From Catonia carolina (lineage: Eukaryota > Arthropoda > Insecta > Hemiptera > Achilidae): a DNA stretch of 64,000 nucleotides. How positions within the stretch are numbered: position 1 is the stretch's first letter; each line of letters begins with the position of its first letter. Location: contig JAQMRL010000005.1 of the NCBI GenBank assembly GCA_035578175.1, positions 55,533,722 to 55,597,721 on the forward strand, in the 5' to 3' direction. The translations under genes and the position numbers were made by a program. Shown in pieces: positions 34,971 to 46,655 of this stretch. The notes beneath the pieces were generated by a model, which was not told the DNA's origin, searched no databases, and worked only from the letters and a program-made list of their open reading frames with translations.

Positions 34971-34985
34971 AAAATTGGTAGTTGT

Positions 34986-36304
34986 TTTTATTTCTTGTAG
35001 AAGTGGGTTATCTTTAGTTGCGTTAATCAGCTCTTATCTTTGTCTTCAACTATTTGGCGAATTTTACGTAGTACGATTTATGTGTTTTGGTAGAATCAAA
35101 ACTACTCTGGTATATTGAGGAAAAATAAAGTCGATATACACTAAATGGGTACAAGGCAATGAATTACAAAGTGTCGAATCAGCGAGGGTTTGGTTTACCT
35201 AGTCGTTGATACAGTATCTAAAGTCATTTTACTTAGAATCGTTAAAAAAATACATCAATTCCTTTTGTTTGTTTTGCGTTTTAAGTAATAATGTTCGTTC
35301 CATTTAAGTTTCCGCTTTTTAAAATTTTTTTTCCTAATTTGTTCCGACACTATTACGAAAACTCCTGAACATTTTATGAAGTAACTTTAAGCTGTGTAAA
35401 GTCGAGGGAAAATTTTGCGGGTTGAGTTTATTAAAAAAAATGTTTTATGTAGTAGATAAATGAGGGTAACTTCTTAACCTGCCGCTTTAAATTCTGAACT
35501 CAACGTTACCAAAGAGAACCTTCTTATAATTTATTTAGTATATTTTTTCTTAAAACCAAAATTTGTCATAACCAAAAAATATTGTTACAACTCGTTATAG
35601 CAAAGTAAAATTGTAAACTTTAATTTAATTAATTCACATACATTTATTCAATAAAATTATTTGACAAAAAACCTAACCAATAAAAATGACAACATGAAAA
35701 TAATGAGTTCATGAAAATAAGTTATTAAACATTTAAAACAACGCAATTCACGCAATTTATCAACAATAAAATAAAAAAAAATTTCCCTTACCAAATTAAT
35801 CATTAAATACAATGTCTTATGACAAAATATCAAACTCTACTATAACGAAGAATTCCGTACAATTTACACTAACACATCAGCCATTAAAACCACGGCGGCG
35901 CTCCAACAATCAAATGCATCGTTTTTATAATTAATCAGTCAGCTGTTTATGAACAGCTGATTTTATTTTCCGACGCTTCATTATAACAATATTATATACA
36001 TAATTAACATTGCGTTACAAAAAAAATCAGATTTTTAGAATACAAATATCGTGAGTCTCATTCCACGCAAAGTAGTTTAGGCTAATAGGCTAAATATCGC
36101 TGAACTGCAGAACGAAACTTGCGGTTTCCATTTTCAGTCCGGTTGTAGGAAAGTTTAATCTGTAAAACCCTGCTATTTTTATATCATAACTTATTGTACT
36201 CGCTAATGACAAAGCAATTGACATAAACTTACTAAAAGAAAATGTACTACCATGTAATAACCGGTGTTTCGAAAACTGCACAAGATTTTTTTGCTTAATT
36301 TAAG
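34986..36304. other. Kir-B intron, mostly unrecognised
   Basis: AT-rich. A degenerate SINE A tail (ACTCGCTAATGACAAAGC) lies at about 36160-36240, and a short family F-like hairpin CAGCTGTTTATGAACAGCTG at about 35942. Confidence 0.5.
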
Positions 36305-36500
36305 GTCGTATCAACTTCATTCATCACAGGGTCTGGCTGCATAATGAAATTCATTACCTTCAGAGGAGATAACTCTGATTAGCGTCTTTTACACCTCTAC
36401 CTCTTCTGTTCTTAAATTATTCAGTCATGTAATTGGCTGACTATGTTATAAGAAACAGAACCATTTATTGTAGCCCTGGAACTAGCAGATCGATTGAAAA
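36305..36500 (-). mobile_element. Repeat family D (copy 2), reverse, partial
   Basis: TCACAGGGTCTGGCTGCATA, CAGAGGAGATAACTCTGATT, and an end near GAACTAGCAGATCGATTG. The half with the GTTTTACTTAGTAAAAC palindrome is missing. Confidence 0.7.
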
Positions 36501-36812
36501 TAATTTATTATATAGATCGTGTTAAAAAAGTATTTTTTATCTATATATTGTATAAAAATGAATGTTTGTTTGTCCCTCAAGCATTCCTAAATTGTTCAAC
36601 TGATTTAAATCAAATTTTATCTAGAGATTACTCAGTTTCTGGAGAAGCTTTTAAAAACCTCGATATGATCAGTAGAAAGAAAGTTGGGGCTTAATTGTTG
36701 TTTTGTGCTTTCGAAAAAGTCAGACGTTCTACTCTTGAAAACAGATATTTCAACCAAAGGACAAATAAAAACAATTTTTTTGTTTTATGAATGATTTGTA
36801 TGTAGGCCTAAT

Positions 36813-37010
36813 ATGTATTATCATTGTAATGTGACCGCCAACAAAGCACAGGGACAATCGATAAAAGTTTACGGATTAAATTTTGAAAATCCATGTTTCT
36901 CACACATGGACGACAACACTGTATGTGGCCACCTCACGCGTCGGAAAACTTTCCGATTTAATCGTCTACGCACCAGACGGAAAAACAAAATATATTGTAT
37001 ATCCAAGAGA
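36813..37010 (+). pseudogene. Helitron Pif1-like helicase, C-terminal remnant
   Basis: Reads TANKAQGQSIKVYGLNFENP then CFSHMDD, the conserved end of Helitron/Pif1 helicases (motif 'NKAQGQT...V..DL..PCFSHGQ.YVA.SR'). After a frame change the next pieces RVGK..DLIVYAPDGKTK-IVYP are readable in another frame to about 37008. Frameshifted and partial, with no Rep domain; dead. It shows that autonomous Helitrons once lived in this genome. Confidence 0.75.
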
Positions 37011-37557
37011 ACAGTAGAATCTCAGTAGTCCGGCCTGTTCGGGACGGAGAGGGTACCGGATTACTGGATGTGTTGGAATTTTGGAACTATAAATTATAAA
37101 TTTAAACACAAAATGAATATGCATTGATTTCTATGTGATTTTAAATTAAATAAACTAATTAAAAAAGGTTTACTGAGTACTTCTGTAGTCATTGTACTAA
37201 ACATAATTATTGGCTATTCACATCCCCTAGTGCGGTGTGGGGGTGCTCGTGTTCTGAGAATTACGTTTCGTTGTCAATTCAGCATGAAGTATAGAGCGTA
37301 GCCCAGTTCTGGGTTTTGGATAAAAGGCCAAAAATTATTCCATTTAACAATAATTAAGGTCTGCTTATTCATTTCTTTAATCAAATCCTAAACATACATG
37401 TTATATTAAATCCGCCGTAATAAGGTCGAATTGATTTCCCCTAATTCAATTTAAATCTTTTACCGAAATCTGTCCTGGGTGAGGTTTCATACTTTTAGGC
37501 CTAATATGTTCAGGACCGGATTACTGGAGGTGCCGGACTATCGAGATTCTACTGTAC
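37011..37557. mobile_element. Inverted-repeat element (MITE-like) nested in the Helitron
   Basis: Left end ACAGTAGAATCTCAGTAGTC (37011) and right end its complement with two changes (about 37530-37557). Subterminal ACCGGATTACTGGA occurs in the same orientation near both ends. It resembles short pogo/Tigger-like non-autonomous elements; no transposase and no clear target duplication. Confidence 0.5.
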
Positions 37558-37645
37558 TTCAATGAAAAAATTAGCACAGTATTGTTATGAGTTCTCTTTA
37601 AATTCAATTTTTGTAGGCGTAACAGCAAGCGCAGTGTACAGCTAG

Positions 37646-38139
37646 TAAAGTATAATGCCAATTCTTAGAAATTTTATTGAAGAATTAAATTTCTTTTTAA
37701 TATGGAACTCCTTAATTTACTTTTATATTACTCAAAACGAACAAACCTTTTAACGTTGGAATCTAATAATATCCGAAATATTAGGTTTTAACCTTCTAAA
37801 CACTGATTATCTGACACTTGAAATAACAAAAAAAGATGCTATTAAATTTTATCAATCACTTCACCATTGTGATAGATTATTTCAGTACATTCTATGTCAT
37901 TATTATTTCACATTCTGTAGAGTAAAGATGCTTGTTTTTAAGTTATTTTGTTGACCAAATTTATTCATAATTTTTTTTTTAGAAATTCATAGAATTTAAT
38001 TTGTGTGTTGTGTTTTATTGTTTAAAATATTTTATTAAAATGGAGAATTCCAAAGTTACTTTTAGTAAGTATTGTAGCATATTTGTAATATCAGTTTATT
38101 GTTCTTTGTTAAAGTGTTATTTTCTCTTGCCTTATATGA
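37646..38139. other. Kir-B intron, nothing recognised
   Basis: AT-rich filler. Confidence 0.5.
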
Positions 38140-38492
38140 ACTGGCCTATGTTGTTTAGTTCAACAGCCGAAAGTTTTACTAAGTAAAAACGAGGAGTGAG
38201 GTGGTTTACTATTGCCTTCCTCACTGAGTTGAAAGATTATGCTTATCAGCATGCCAACCCCTCCGAAAAGCACCTTCTTTCCACCCTACAAATGACACCT
38301 TCACTTTATTCACCACAGAGTCTGGCCGTATAGTAAAATTCATCACTCTCAGAGGAGATAACGCTGACTAGTGTCTTTTACATCTCTATCTCCTCTGCTC
38401 CTAAATGTTTCAGTCATAAATTGGCTGACCATGTGATAAAAATAGAACTATTTTTGTATCCTTGAACTAGCAGATAGGTGCAAATAATTTAA
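38140..38492 (-). mobile_element. Repeat family D (copy 3), reverse, full
   Basis: Begins with AACAGCCGAAAGTTTTACTAAG and ends GAACTAGCAGATAGGTG; contains CTTCCTCACTGAGTTG and CAGAGGAGATAACGC. A short TTTCTCTTGCCTTATATGAA piece of family E abuts it at about 38123. Confidence 0.7.
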
Positions 38493-40313
38493 CACTCCTT
38501 TTGCCTGTTATGCACAATTTTAAAGCTGTTTAATGTACTATATTTCAAGGTTTGTTTTTTCAGATGCTTTAGTTTTTTGGTTTTCAAATCCAATGATTTC
38601 TTTTTGAATAATATTATATTTTGAAAATGGATCTCGTTTTAAAATAAATTAGGATAAAAATATATGCTACTTTTTTTATCAATTTATTTGTTTAAATAAA
38701 TGTGAATTTAATAATGTTTCTTGTAGTTTGTGTGTAGAAAGATATTTATCATTATTCAATAGATTTCTGTGTTTTGTTATACAAATAAAAAAATTATTGT
38801 TGACTTTACGAACAATACACAATGTAAAATAACCATGTATGGTGTTATGTCTGGCATTATCAGAAATACTACAGAAGTTTATTCAAAAATATTAATAAGT
38901 ATCTTTAGAAGTTACTCCATTTTTTCTTATCTTTTCTTTTCTGATCTGGGTTTAAGAACTAATAAACAGACTAACTTTAAACTTATTATAATTTATTGAT
39001 AAAATTAATAACTGCTGGTAATGATTTAACTTAGCTTTATGACATTGTATAAATCAATTGCTTAACCCTTTATAGGGCAGTACTACGGGAAAAAATATAC
39101 ATGTAAAATATTAAATTTTGTTTTATAGGGACTTGAATAATGTACTTCTAGTGCCAGAACAGTAAGATATTTCTTTTTTTATGTTGAGCCCTGGTAACTA
39201 TACTTACCAAGGAATGTTTATTGAAATGGGAATCACAAAATATTAGTGGTAAGAATGTTTATTAAAACAACTTGTAGCCCTATACAACAGAAAAATGTGT
39301 CGAATAACTTATCATAACTTTATATTAGCAAGAATGCTTGCTTTCCCATAAAAAAAACTGAAATTTTCTAAGCACTGTACAAAATTAACGACAAAACAAC
39401 ATTGTAGCGTATGCTGGTATAAATCCTTAACATATTCGTGTAACTCACAAAACAAATGGTCCCTGCGCGCTAATTTCAATATGTGGATAGCCTACTTGCC
39501 AAAAAACATCTATAAAACCATAAAATGCCAATAGGGTTCAACTGCATAGCTTATGCTTAAAAAAATTGACCTTATTGTCAGTGGTAAGTGTATCTACCAC
39601 AGACCTATAAAGGGCTAATTTAAGCTTTAACCAAATTTGATTAACAATAGATTCTATTCTTAAAAATTAAAATAATTACCTGTCCACTAACACTTACTAC
39701 CACCCGCACGCTCTTTCACTATTTACGTATTTCAGAATCGATCTTGTAACGACTAATTTCTAATAGTCCGACACTGTTCATTTACGATTCAGGTGTTGAC
39801 TGGCTCACTAGAAAGGTGCTAACTGTTTTTACCTGTGGTCTAATAGTTAAAAAAAATCTAGAACCTTCGTACACATTCCCCATTTTAATGGAATGCTGTA
39901 GAAGGAATCAAAATAAAACGAACATTTCTACTATATTCGATTTCTTAGAATTCATTTTAAATTAAATATCTTTATTGCAGTTCACTATCCTTGTTCAACA
40001 CACTCCACCCCATGCAATACATAATTTCTTGGAAATGAAGGCAACTTGTACAAAAATAAACAACCTATTAAATTAACCATTTTGTAGACTAATCACGAAT
40101 TATGTTACTATATTTTAGTCTCTACTCTCGGGCGGAAGTCTCACTTAATTTCATTCAAAGCAGTAGATTTCAGTCATTTTGACTAAATATTTTTCTAATA
40201 TTCATTTTGACTCTAAACCAATTAAACTAGTCGGAATTGTACGTTCAAGCTTAATATCTTCACTAAAACTTATAAAAATTGCAATTTTTAAGGTATTTTT
40301 ATAAAACCAAAAA
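38493..40313. other. Kir-B intron, nothing recognised
   Basis: 1.8 kb AT-rich intron without coding frame or matched repeat. Confidence 0.5.
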
Positions 40314-40395
40314 AACTTCGTCTCCGAAAATGAGCTGTTAAACAGTTGACTCGTAGCGACGTCTTTACCTCTAGTTCTAGACCATCCCGGTGGGT
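40314..40395 (-). mobile_element. SINE family F head, reverse fragment
   Basis: CGTCTCCGAAAATGAGCTG through CTAGACCATCCCGGTGGGTTA is the reverse complement of the family F head. Confidence 0.65.
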
Positions 40396-41032
40396 TAATA
40401 GTAATATTAAATAAAAGGTGCTTTATAATGTTATCACTAAACCTGTAAAAATTTATTTCTCAAAATTATCTAGTAGCTATGAATTTTTTTACAACATAGA
40501 TTTCAGTTACTGTATTTTGTTATAATATTGAGTAACAACCGGTTTAGTTCTCTTGAATAGATTTAAAATAACTTGGTAGGAACTCTTTCGTTTTTATTTT
40601 TATTTATTTCGATCAGTGTTACATAATTTTTGTTTTAAAAGTTGTGTAACATCTTATATTATCTTATTACTAGATAGATATTAATTACACCTGTCGGTTC
40701 CATTCTAAACTGTAGCTTTCCTACAATGTAATATTTATTCAATTTTCTATTGGTCGTTTTATTAGGTCATCATGAGTTATAGCTGTAAAATTTAAATCTT
40801 AACTAAAACTATTAATGGCTTCGGGCAATTTGTGTAGTTATATTTACAATGATATATCTAAACCAGTTAATTAAATTTGGTAATTTGTATTATCTAGTTG
40901 AAAGGTTATTTGGCTAGTTAAAAGATCCGTTCAATATATTTGTTTATAAAACTTGGGAAAATGGGTAAAACTAACAGTTTTTCGTATCTTAAGGTATCTA
41001 CAGGTATAGATTTTCCCTTCTTATTAATTATT
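40396..41032. other. Kir-B intron, nothing recognised
   Basis: AT-rich filler. Confidence 0.5.
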
Positions 41033-41632
41033 TTACTTTCTCTTGCTTATATGAATATATAGGAAGGAAAGTATTGTTTTCATGTCGTTTTTTCGAAATC
41101 GAGTTTTCACCGAATATACAGTTTTCAGACTTCATGAACCCAAAAAACATGTTTTTAGCGATTGGTCTGTGTGTGTGTGTGTGTGTGTGTGCGTGCGTAG
41201 GTGTGCGCGCGCGCGTGTGAATAAAATATCTCAAGAATGGAACATCGTACGAACTTGAAACTTGAAAACTTAACTTATTATGGCCAACCTACTGGAAGGT
41301 AAATCCAGAACGAAGCTCTGTCCTCGGCTTCTATCTTTCCTAAAACTAGGTACTCTTACCTAAAACTAGGTACTACTACCGGACCCGACACGAACGTTTT
41401 CATCAAAATCGTTCTACCGGAAGTAGTAGTTAATTCGTGTCATTTTTCACTTTTTTGCGATTTTCTTAAAAACGTCTCTTACGTTTTTTTTTTTTAAATT
41501 GCCTTATTTAGGTACTACATTTCTTATGCTCTATAAGATAGGGTAGATTCTATGTCTCCTGAAATTCTGTGGAAGGCTGTGCTATGGTAGAAAAAAATGT
41601 TTTTTTAAGATTGCGGCTTTAATATGCATTAA
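41033..41632 (+). mobile_element. Family E element (copy 12), 3'-truncated by a mariner piece
   Basis: Starts CTTTCTCTTGC, long TG/GC run at 41167-41218, a non-family insertion or duplication at about 41278-41365 (TACCTAAAACTAGGTACT repeated), then the family resumes to AAGATTGCGGCTTTAATATG, where it stops at the mariner fragment. Confidence 0.8.
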
Positions 41633-41885
41633 ATACCTGTTGAAATCTGCATTAAAAGGGACAAGATTTGAGTCTGTAGAAGCTGTAAAAGAGAAACCGA
41701 CACGTGTCCTGAAGGAGCTGACAGAAGATGACTTCCAGCACTGTTTCCAACCATGGAAAATTCGCATGGAGTGTTGTAGAGATAGAGAAGGAGTGTATAT
41801 TGAAGGTGACAATAAGTGATAATGTATAAAATTAAAATTAAATGTTTTACAACGTCAGTCTCGTTATTTAATAAGCCACACATCG
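41633..41885 (+). pseudogene. Mariner transposase C-terminal fragment with terminal repeat
   Basis: The frame from about 41651 reads ALKGTRFESVEAVKE, then LKELTEDDFQHCFQPWKIRM, then REGVYIEGD and TAA-like end: the C-terminus of a mariner transposase. It is followed by the element end ACAACGTCAGTCTCGTTATT at about 41845. The catalytic domain is missing. Confidence 0.75.
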
Positions 41886-42574
41886 TATATGCTGTAAAAA
41901 AACTTAATTTTTGACTGAAAAAACTCTTATTTTACACAGAATATTTGTGACTTATCTCTTTAAAATTTATGACACGTGTCATTTGTAGCTATTTGTATTT
42001 CTCTTTTCTAAACAATTATTACAAAAGATTATGTTATTCTATACAGACCTTCTGTATTATATTACTATTTTTTATTGTATCTCATTCAGGAACAAGCGAG
42101 ATTTCAGCCTATGCAAACTAGTAGACCTATTTTTTATTATAAGAGTCTTTCAGGCATGTATCCGTAGGCCTAACATATCTGACAGGTAATCCATCCCGTC
42201 ATGAATATGCATTAGAACGAAACCTACTTTATTTAGTAGGCCCTGCCTACTACCGTACTTGTTCTCTGACTTTTTACTCGTTATTCTTCTATATTATTCT
42301 TTGTAATTTTGACAAGGTGCCAAATACTTTTATGAATATGGTTCTATGGTAGGTACAAGAATGCTCTTGTTACTGTATGTTTATTTATTAGTGTTACATA
42401 ACCTTATTTCATACACACATGATTGTTTTAATTCATCGCGCTTATTAAAACATAATCTCGGTTATCCATTTTGATTTGCTTATGTTATTATGTAGATTGC
42501 AAGATATTGTACTATTAGAACACCGGTAGTCCGATTTAATTTGAACCAAGGTTTAATATTACGTATTTAAAAAA
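41886..42574. other. Kir-B intron, nothing recognised
   Basis: AT-rich filler. Confidence 0.5.
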
Positions 42575-43492
42575 ATGGTGTGAAACACGCACAAAACTTT
42601 CTCTTGCCAATGCAAATAATGAACAATATAACTTAAATTTAGTAAAAAACATTAGAAATAAAAAGGAAAACTAACCTCAAAAACATAACCTAATTTTTAT
42701 CATGTGTGAATGATGCAAAATGAAAACTAATCTTAGTTTGGCTTAATAGTAGAAACAAATCACGCTTTCACGCTTAATTAGGCTCTGTAGGAAAAAATTT
42801 TTGAAATAAAAGTTGTAGATCTTTTAATTCCCTTTAAATTCGATTATGAACACTTTTGTCGTAAAATACATACTAAGGTCGAAATCTCTAAAAATCCATT
42901 TTTTACAGATTTTCGTGAAAAAAAAAACAAAAATCACTAATTACCGCTGAACTAAGCGTTATACAAAAAAGTATTTGAAATAAAAGTTGTAGATTTTTTA
43001 ATGTTCTACAACTTAGGTTATAAAATGCTTTGGCACTAAAATGCACTTTAAGGCAGCAATTTAAAAAAACCATTTTTTCCAGAGAACAGCCTCCCCAAGA
43101 ATTTCAGCAGACATGGCGCTTACCCTATCTTGTAGAGCATAAAACATTTAGTAAATGAGGCGATTTAAAAAAAAAACGTAGGAGCCGTTTTTGAGAAAAT
43201 CGCAAAAAAGTGAAAAATGACACGAATAAACTACTACTTCCGGTTGACCGATTTTGCTGAAAATGTTCGTGTCAGATTCTCTAGGGGTATCTAGTTTCAA
43301 GTTTCCAGTTCGTACGATGTTCAGTTATTGAGATATTTTATTCACACGCACACATACGACACTCACCCAGACCAATCGCTAAAAACATGTTTTTTTGTTT
43401 GAGGGGGTCTGAAAACGTGTAGATCCGGTGAAAACTTGATTTAAAAAAATCGACATGAAAACAATAAATTCAAGTAGGCAAGAGAAAGGAAA
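42575..43492 (-). mobile_element. Family E element (copy 13), reverse, full length
   Basis: From ATGGTGTGAAACACGCACAA to AGGCAAGAGAAAGG; internal units and a short CA run at about 43345-43370 present. Confidence 0.85.
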
Positions 43493-43607
43493 AATTGCTC
43501 GGTTTTTTTCACATGGTCAGCCAATTAAATAACTGAATCATTTAAGAACAGAAGAGGTAGAGGTTTAAAAGATATTAGTCAGAGTTATCTCCTCTAAAAG
43601 CAATTGA

Positions 43608-43777
43608 CGGCCCGTTGGCAAAACCGTTAGCAAAACTGGCTTCTTCGCCGGGGTTCCGGGTTCGATTCCCGGTCAGGTCTGGCATTTTTTCATCACTCAT
43701 TTTCACCTATCATCCTTCTCACCGTCTGCATTTGCAAAAATTGCAAAACAGTCAGACGTAAAACAAAACAAAAATTG
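43608..43777 (+). mobile_element. SINE family B-like copy inserted in family D
   Basis: Head GGCCCGTTGGCAAAACCGTT, B-box GGTTCGATTCCC, body CCGTCTGCATTTGCAAAAAT and tail CAGTCAGACGTAAAACAAAA. Flanked by TCTAAAAGCAATTGA (43593-43607) and TCTAAAAGTAATGAA (43778-43792), a partly diverged target duplication. Confidence 0.75.
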
Positions 43778-44281
43778 TCTAAAAGTAATGAATTTTATTA
43801 TACAGCCAGATCCTGTGGTGAATGATGAAGGTGTCATTTGTAGGGTAGAAAATATGTGCTTTTTATTAGGCTTGGTATGCTGATTAGCATAATTTCAACT
43901 CATTAAGGAAGGCAGTCAAAAATTGCAAAACAGTCAGACGTAAAACAAAACAAAAATTGTCTAAAAGTAATGAATTTTATTATACAGCCAGATCCTGTGG
44001 TGAATAATGAAGGTGTCATTTGTAGGGTAGAAAATATGTGCTTTTTATTAGGCTTGGTATGCTGATTAGCATAATTTCAACTCATTAAGGAAGACAGTCA
44101 AAAATTGCAAAACAATCAGACGTAAAACAAAACAAAAATTGTCTAAAAGTAATGAATTTTATTATACAGCCAGATCCTGTGGTGAATGATGAAGGTGTCA
44201 TTTTTAGGGTGGAATATATGTGCTTTTTGTTAGGCTTGGTATGCTGATAAGCATAATTTCAACTCTTAAGGAAGGCAGTTG
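43736..44281 (+). repeat. 182-bp tandem triplication spanning a SINE/family D junction
   Basis: The unit starts AAAAATTGCAAAACAGTCAG and contains the SINE tail plus CTAAAAGTAATGAATTTTAT and downstream family D. Starts are near 43736, 43918 and 44100, an exact 182-bp step each time, with few changes between copies. The third copy runs on into the rest of family D. Confidence 0.85.
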
Positions 44282-44369
44282 TAAACCACCTCACTCTCCG
44301 TTTTACGTAGTAAAACATCTAGAGGTTCAAACCAACTGATGACCTAAACAACAACATCTTTATTATTTT

Positions 44370-44472
44370 TTTTAACGTCTAACTGTTGTGCAATTGCTGC
44401 TAATGCAGACGGTGAAGGATGAAATGATTTTTTGTAACGTATGAAAATATGCCGTGCCTGAATGGGATTCGA
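44370..44472 (-). mobile_element. SINE family B, reverse, truncated
   Basis: TTAACGTCTAACTGTTGTGC tail, CTAATGCAGACGGTGAAGG body, ending in the B-box complement GGGATTCGAAC; the A-box half is missing. Confidence 0.7.
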
Positions 44473-44611
44473 ACATCTTTATTATTGTAAATGTGTAAAT
44501 TACTAAGGTATTATTAAAAACTAAAAGTTTATAAAAAAATATTTTTTAGCCTATAAGTGTTGTTGTGAAAGTAATATTCATATTCATATTGTGAAAGTAA
44601 AGTATAACTTT

Positions 44612-44793
44612 TTTTAGTTTATTTTAAGTCGCATCGACAGCTCGGTCGTTAGCAACTACTTTCGGTTTTGGTACTATAACGATGGAATACTGTGGGTTTT
44701 AACTTGTTAAAATTTCTAGACCCTAGCCGGTAATCGAACTCAGACTTCTCGCTTTGTAGGTTAGCGTGTTAGTCACTACGCCATGGAGGCGGT
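44612..44793 (-). mobile_element. SINE family A, reverse, full length
   Basis: Tail TTTTAAGTCGCATCGACAGC, body with CTGTGGGTTTTAACTTG, B-box complement GTAATCGAAC and head CACTACGCCATGGAGGCGG. Confidence 0.75.
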
Positions 44794-45305
44794 AAAAATT
44801 CATAAATTTTAAGCGATAATTTCATATTGTGAAAATAACCTATTATTTTGTATTAAAAAATAGGTTGACATTTAAATAATACACAAAATTTCATAATTGT
44901 ATTTCTATTTTTAATCCATTCTCTAAATAAAGAAATAGGTTGAAAATTGTTAGTATTGAAATAATAAATAGGACAACAAAATGCAAGTCAAGTACTTTGT
45001 TTACAAACGAAAAACCGTAACAATATAACAATGACCAGTTAATAAGTATATAATTCGAAAATACAACATTTCCGACCTTGCGCTCATCATTTCTAACTTC
45101 CCGTCACGCATTCTATTCAAAATTAAAATAAAATGCACAAAATATCCTTCCGTTATGTTTACATCAGTCACAAAATTGTTTTAAAAATACCGCGATTTAA
45201 CGGTCTCTTTATTATCTTTATTTTTTTGTTAACTGCATTAGTTGTACTAGAATGTCAAAATAAAATTAAAATCTCTAAAAAGAATCTCTGTAAAGAATAC
45301 AATTG
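44794..45305. other. Kir-B intron, nothing recognised
   Basis: AT-rich filler. Confidence 0.5.
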
Positions 45306-46400
45306 AAATTTCTAGAGGTTTTACTGAGTAAAATTAGGAGTGAGGTGGTTTACAATTGCCTTCCTCACTGAGTTGAAAAGTATACAAGATGCGGCTATTA
45401 AATAACGAGACTGACGTTGTAAAAATTTTTAGTTTAATTTTATACTTAATCACTTACCTTCAATATACACTCTTTTATCCCTACAACGCTCCATGTAAAT
45501 TTTCCATTGTTGGAAACAGTGCTGGAAGTCATCTTCTGTCAGCTCCTTCAGGACACGTGCCGCTTTCTCTTTTACAGCTTCCACAGACTCAAATCTTGTC
45601 CCTTTTAATGCAGATTTTACCTTAGGGAACAGATAGAAGTCACATGGTGCAAGATGTGGTGACTAAGGTTCTAACACTGAGATGCTGTACTTGGCTAGGA
45701 ACTTCTTGACTGATAACGCGGAATGATCGGATAACGCTCATTGGAGGTTTTTTGGCTTTCTTGGTGAAGTTCGGCTTTGCCAGTGCTTGGATTGGCGCTT
45801 CGTTTCCGGATCATTATTAAAAACCCACGTTTCATCACATGTTATTATCGTTTCCAAAAAATTTGAGTCATTTTCAGCCACGTACAAAGTGTCAGTACAA
45901 ACATTTTTTGCGAGCTTCATTTCAAACATTTTTGAGCGGCACGTTTCTTGAAGGAGCTGACAGAAGATGACTTCCAGCACTGTTTCCAACAATGGAAAAT
46001 TCGCATGGAGCGTTGTAGGGATAGAGAAGGAGTGTATATTGAAGGTGACAGTAAGTGATTAAGTATAAAATTAAAATAAATGTTTTTACAACGTCAGTCT
46101 CGTTATTTAATCGCCACACCTCGTGCTTACCTCGCTTACCACCTCGTGCTTACCAGTCCCTCTGAAAAGCATCTACTTTCCACCCTGCAAATGACAAATT
46201 CACTTCATTCACTACAGGTTCTGACTGTATAATGATGACTTTCATTACTTTCTAAGGAGATAACTGTGATTAGTGTATTTTACACCTCTACCTCTACTGT
46301 TCTTAAATGTTTCAGTCATGTACCATGTGATAAGAAACAAAACTATTTTTGTAGACTTGAAACTAGCAGATCGAGTGAAAATAATTTAACAATTTACTTG
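45306..46400 (-). mobile_element. Repeat family D (copy 5), reverse, split by a mariner element
   Basis: Left piece 45306-45383 (CTAGAGGTTTTACTGAGTAA, GCCTTCCTCACTGAGTTG) and right piece about 46126-46400 (CCCTCTGAAAAGCATC to CTAGCAGATCGAGTG) are the two halves of one family D copy. Confidence 0.75.
45386..46120. mobile_element. Rearranged mariner element with two inverted 3' halves
   Basis: Both ends carry the same terminal sequence in inverted order (TATTAAATAACGAGACTGAC at 45394; its complement at about 46090). On the reverse strand 45420-45950 holds mariner transposase parts: IITCDETWVFNNDPETKRQS with the first catalytic D, and, after a deletion, SALK..RFESVEAVKEKAA and the C-terminus. 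On the + strand 45950-46060 repeats only the C-terminus (LKELTEDDFQHCFQQWKI, REGVYIEGD). The N-terminal half is gone. A fold-back, non-functional derivative. Confidence 0.75.
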
Positions 46401-46655
46401 CCTGTTATATGCAATCTATATTAGTGTCAATGGTTCAAACTTTTGTTTTTGGATGAAAGAAATCTCTGTCTACTGGATTTTAAAACTTCTTATCAAAAGC
46501 ACACAGCCTGTTATGCTATCCTGTTTTTAAAATTATTGGTTACTCCATTTTTTCAATGGTCTTCCAAGTTAGTAGGTCTTCTCCTTGAGATCATACCCCT
46601 CATTCACTTTAGTAATTTAGTTCGTATTATTATCCTTTCAATGTAAGCTAACTAG
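46401..46655. other. Kir-B intron, nothing recognised
   Basis: AT-rich filler next to the LINE remnant. Confidence 0.4.

Larger units (their letters stand above)
36540..37645 (+). mobile_element. Decayed Helitron
   Basis: The left end reads A|TCTATATATTGTATAAAA (36540) and the right end ACAGCTAG|T (37642-37645 CTAG). These are the 5'-TC and CTAG-3' ends of a Helitron inserted between A and T. Inside is a remnant of the element's helicase (36813-37010). A secondary inverted-repeat element (37011-37557) has inserted in it. Confidence 0.65.
43503..44360 (+). mobile_element. Repeat family D (copy 4), split by a SINE and internally triplicated
   Basis: Family D starts at about 43503 (ATGGTCAGCCAATTAA) and is broken at 43607 by SINE B. 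It resumes at 43778 and is present three times in a 182-bp tandem array before finishing at about 44360 (ACTGATGACCTAAACAACAA). Confidence 0.75.

Noticed and set aside
34630..35118. 162-codon open frame
   Set aside because: It covers SINE F and flanking intron; not conserved in the other F copy and without domain features.
38001..38186. Short frames across 37.6-40.3 kb
   Set aside because: Expected by chance in very AT-rich intron; none shows a domain or conserved pattern.
43736..44281. CRISPR-like array (three regular repeats)
   Set aside because: The whole 182-bp unit is repeated with no variable spacers, and the setting is a eukaryotic SINE junction.
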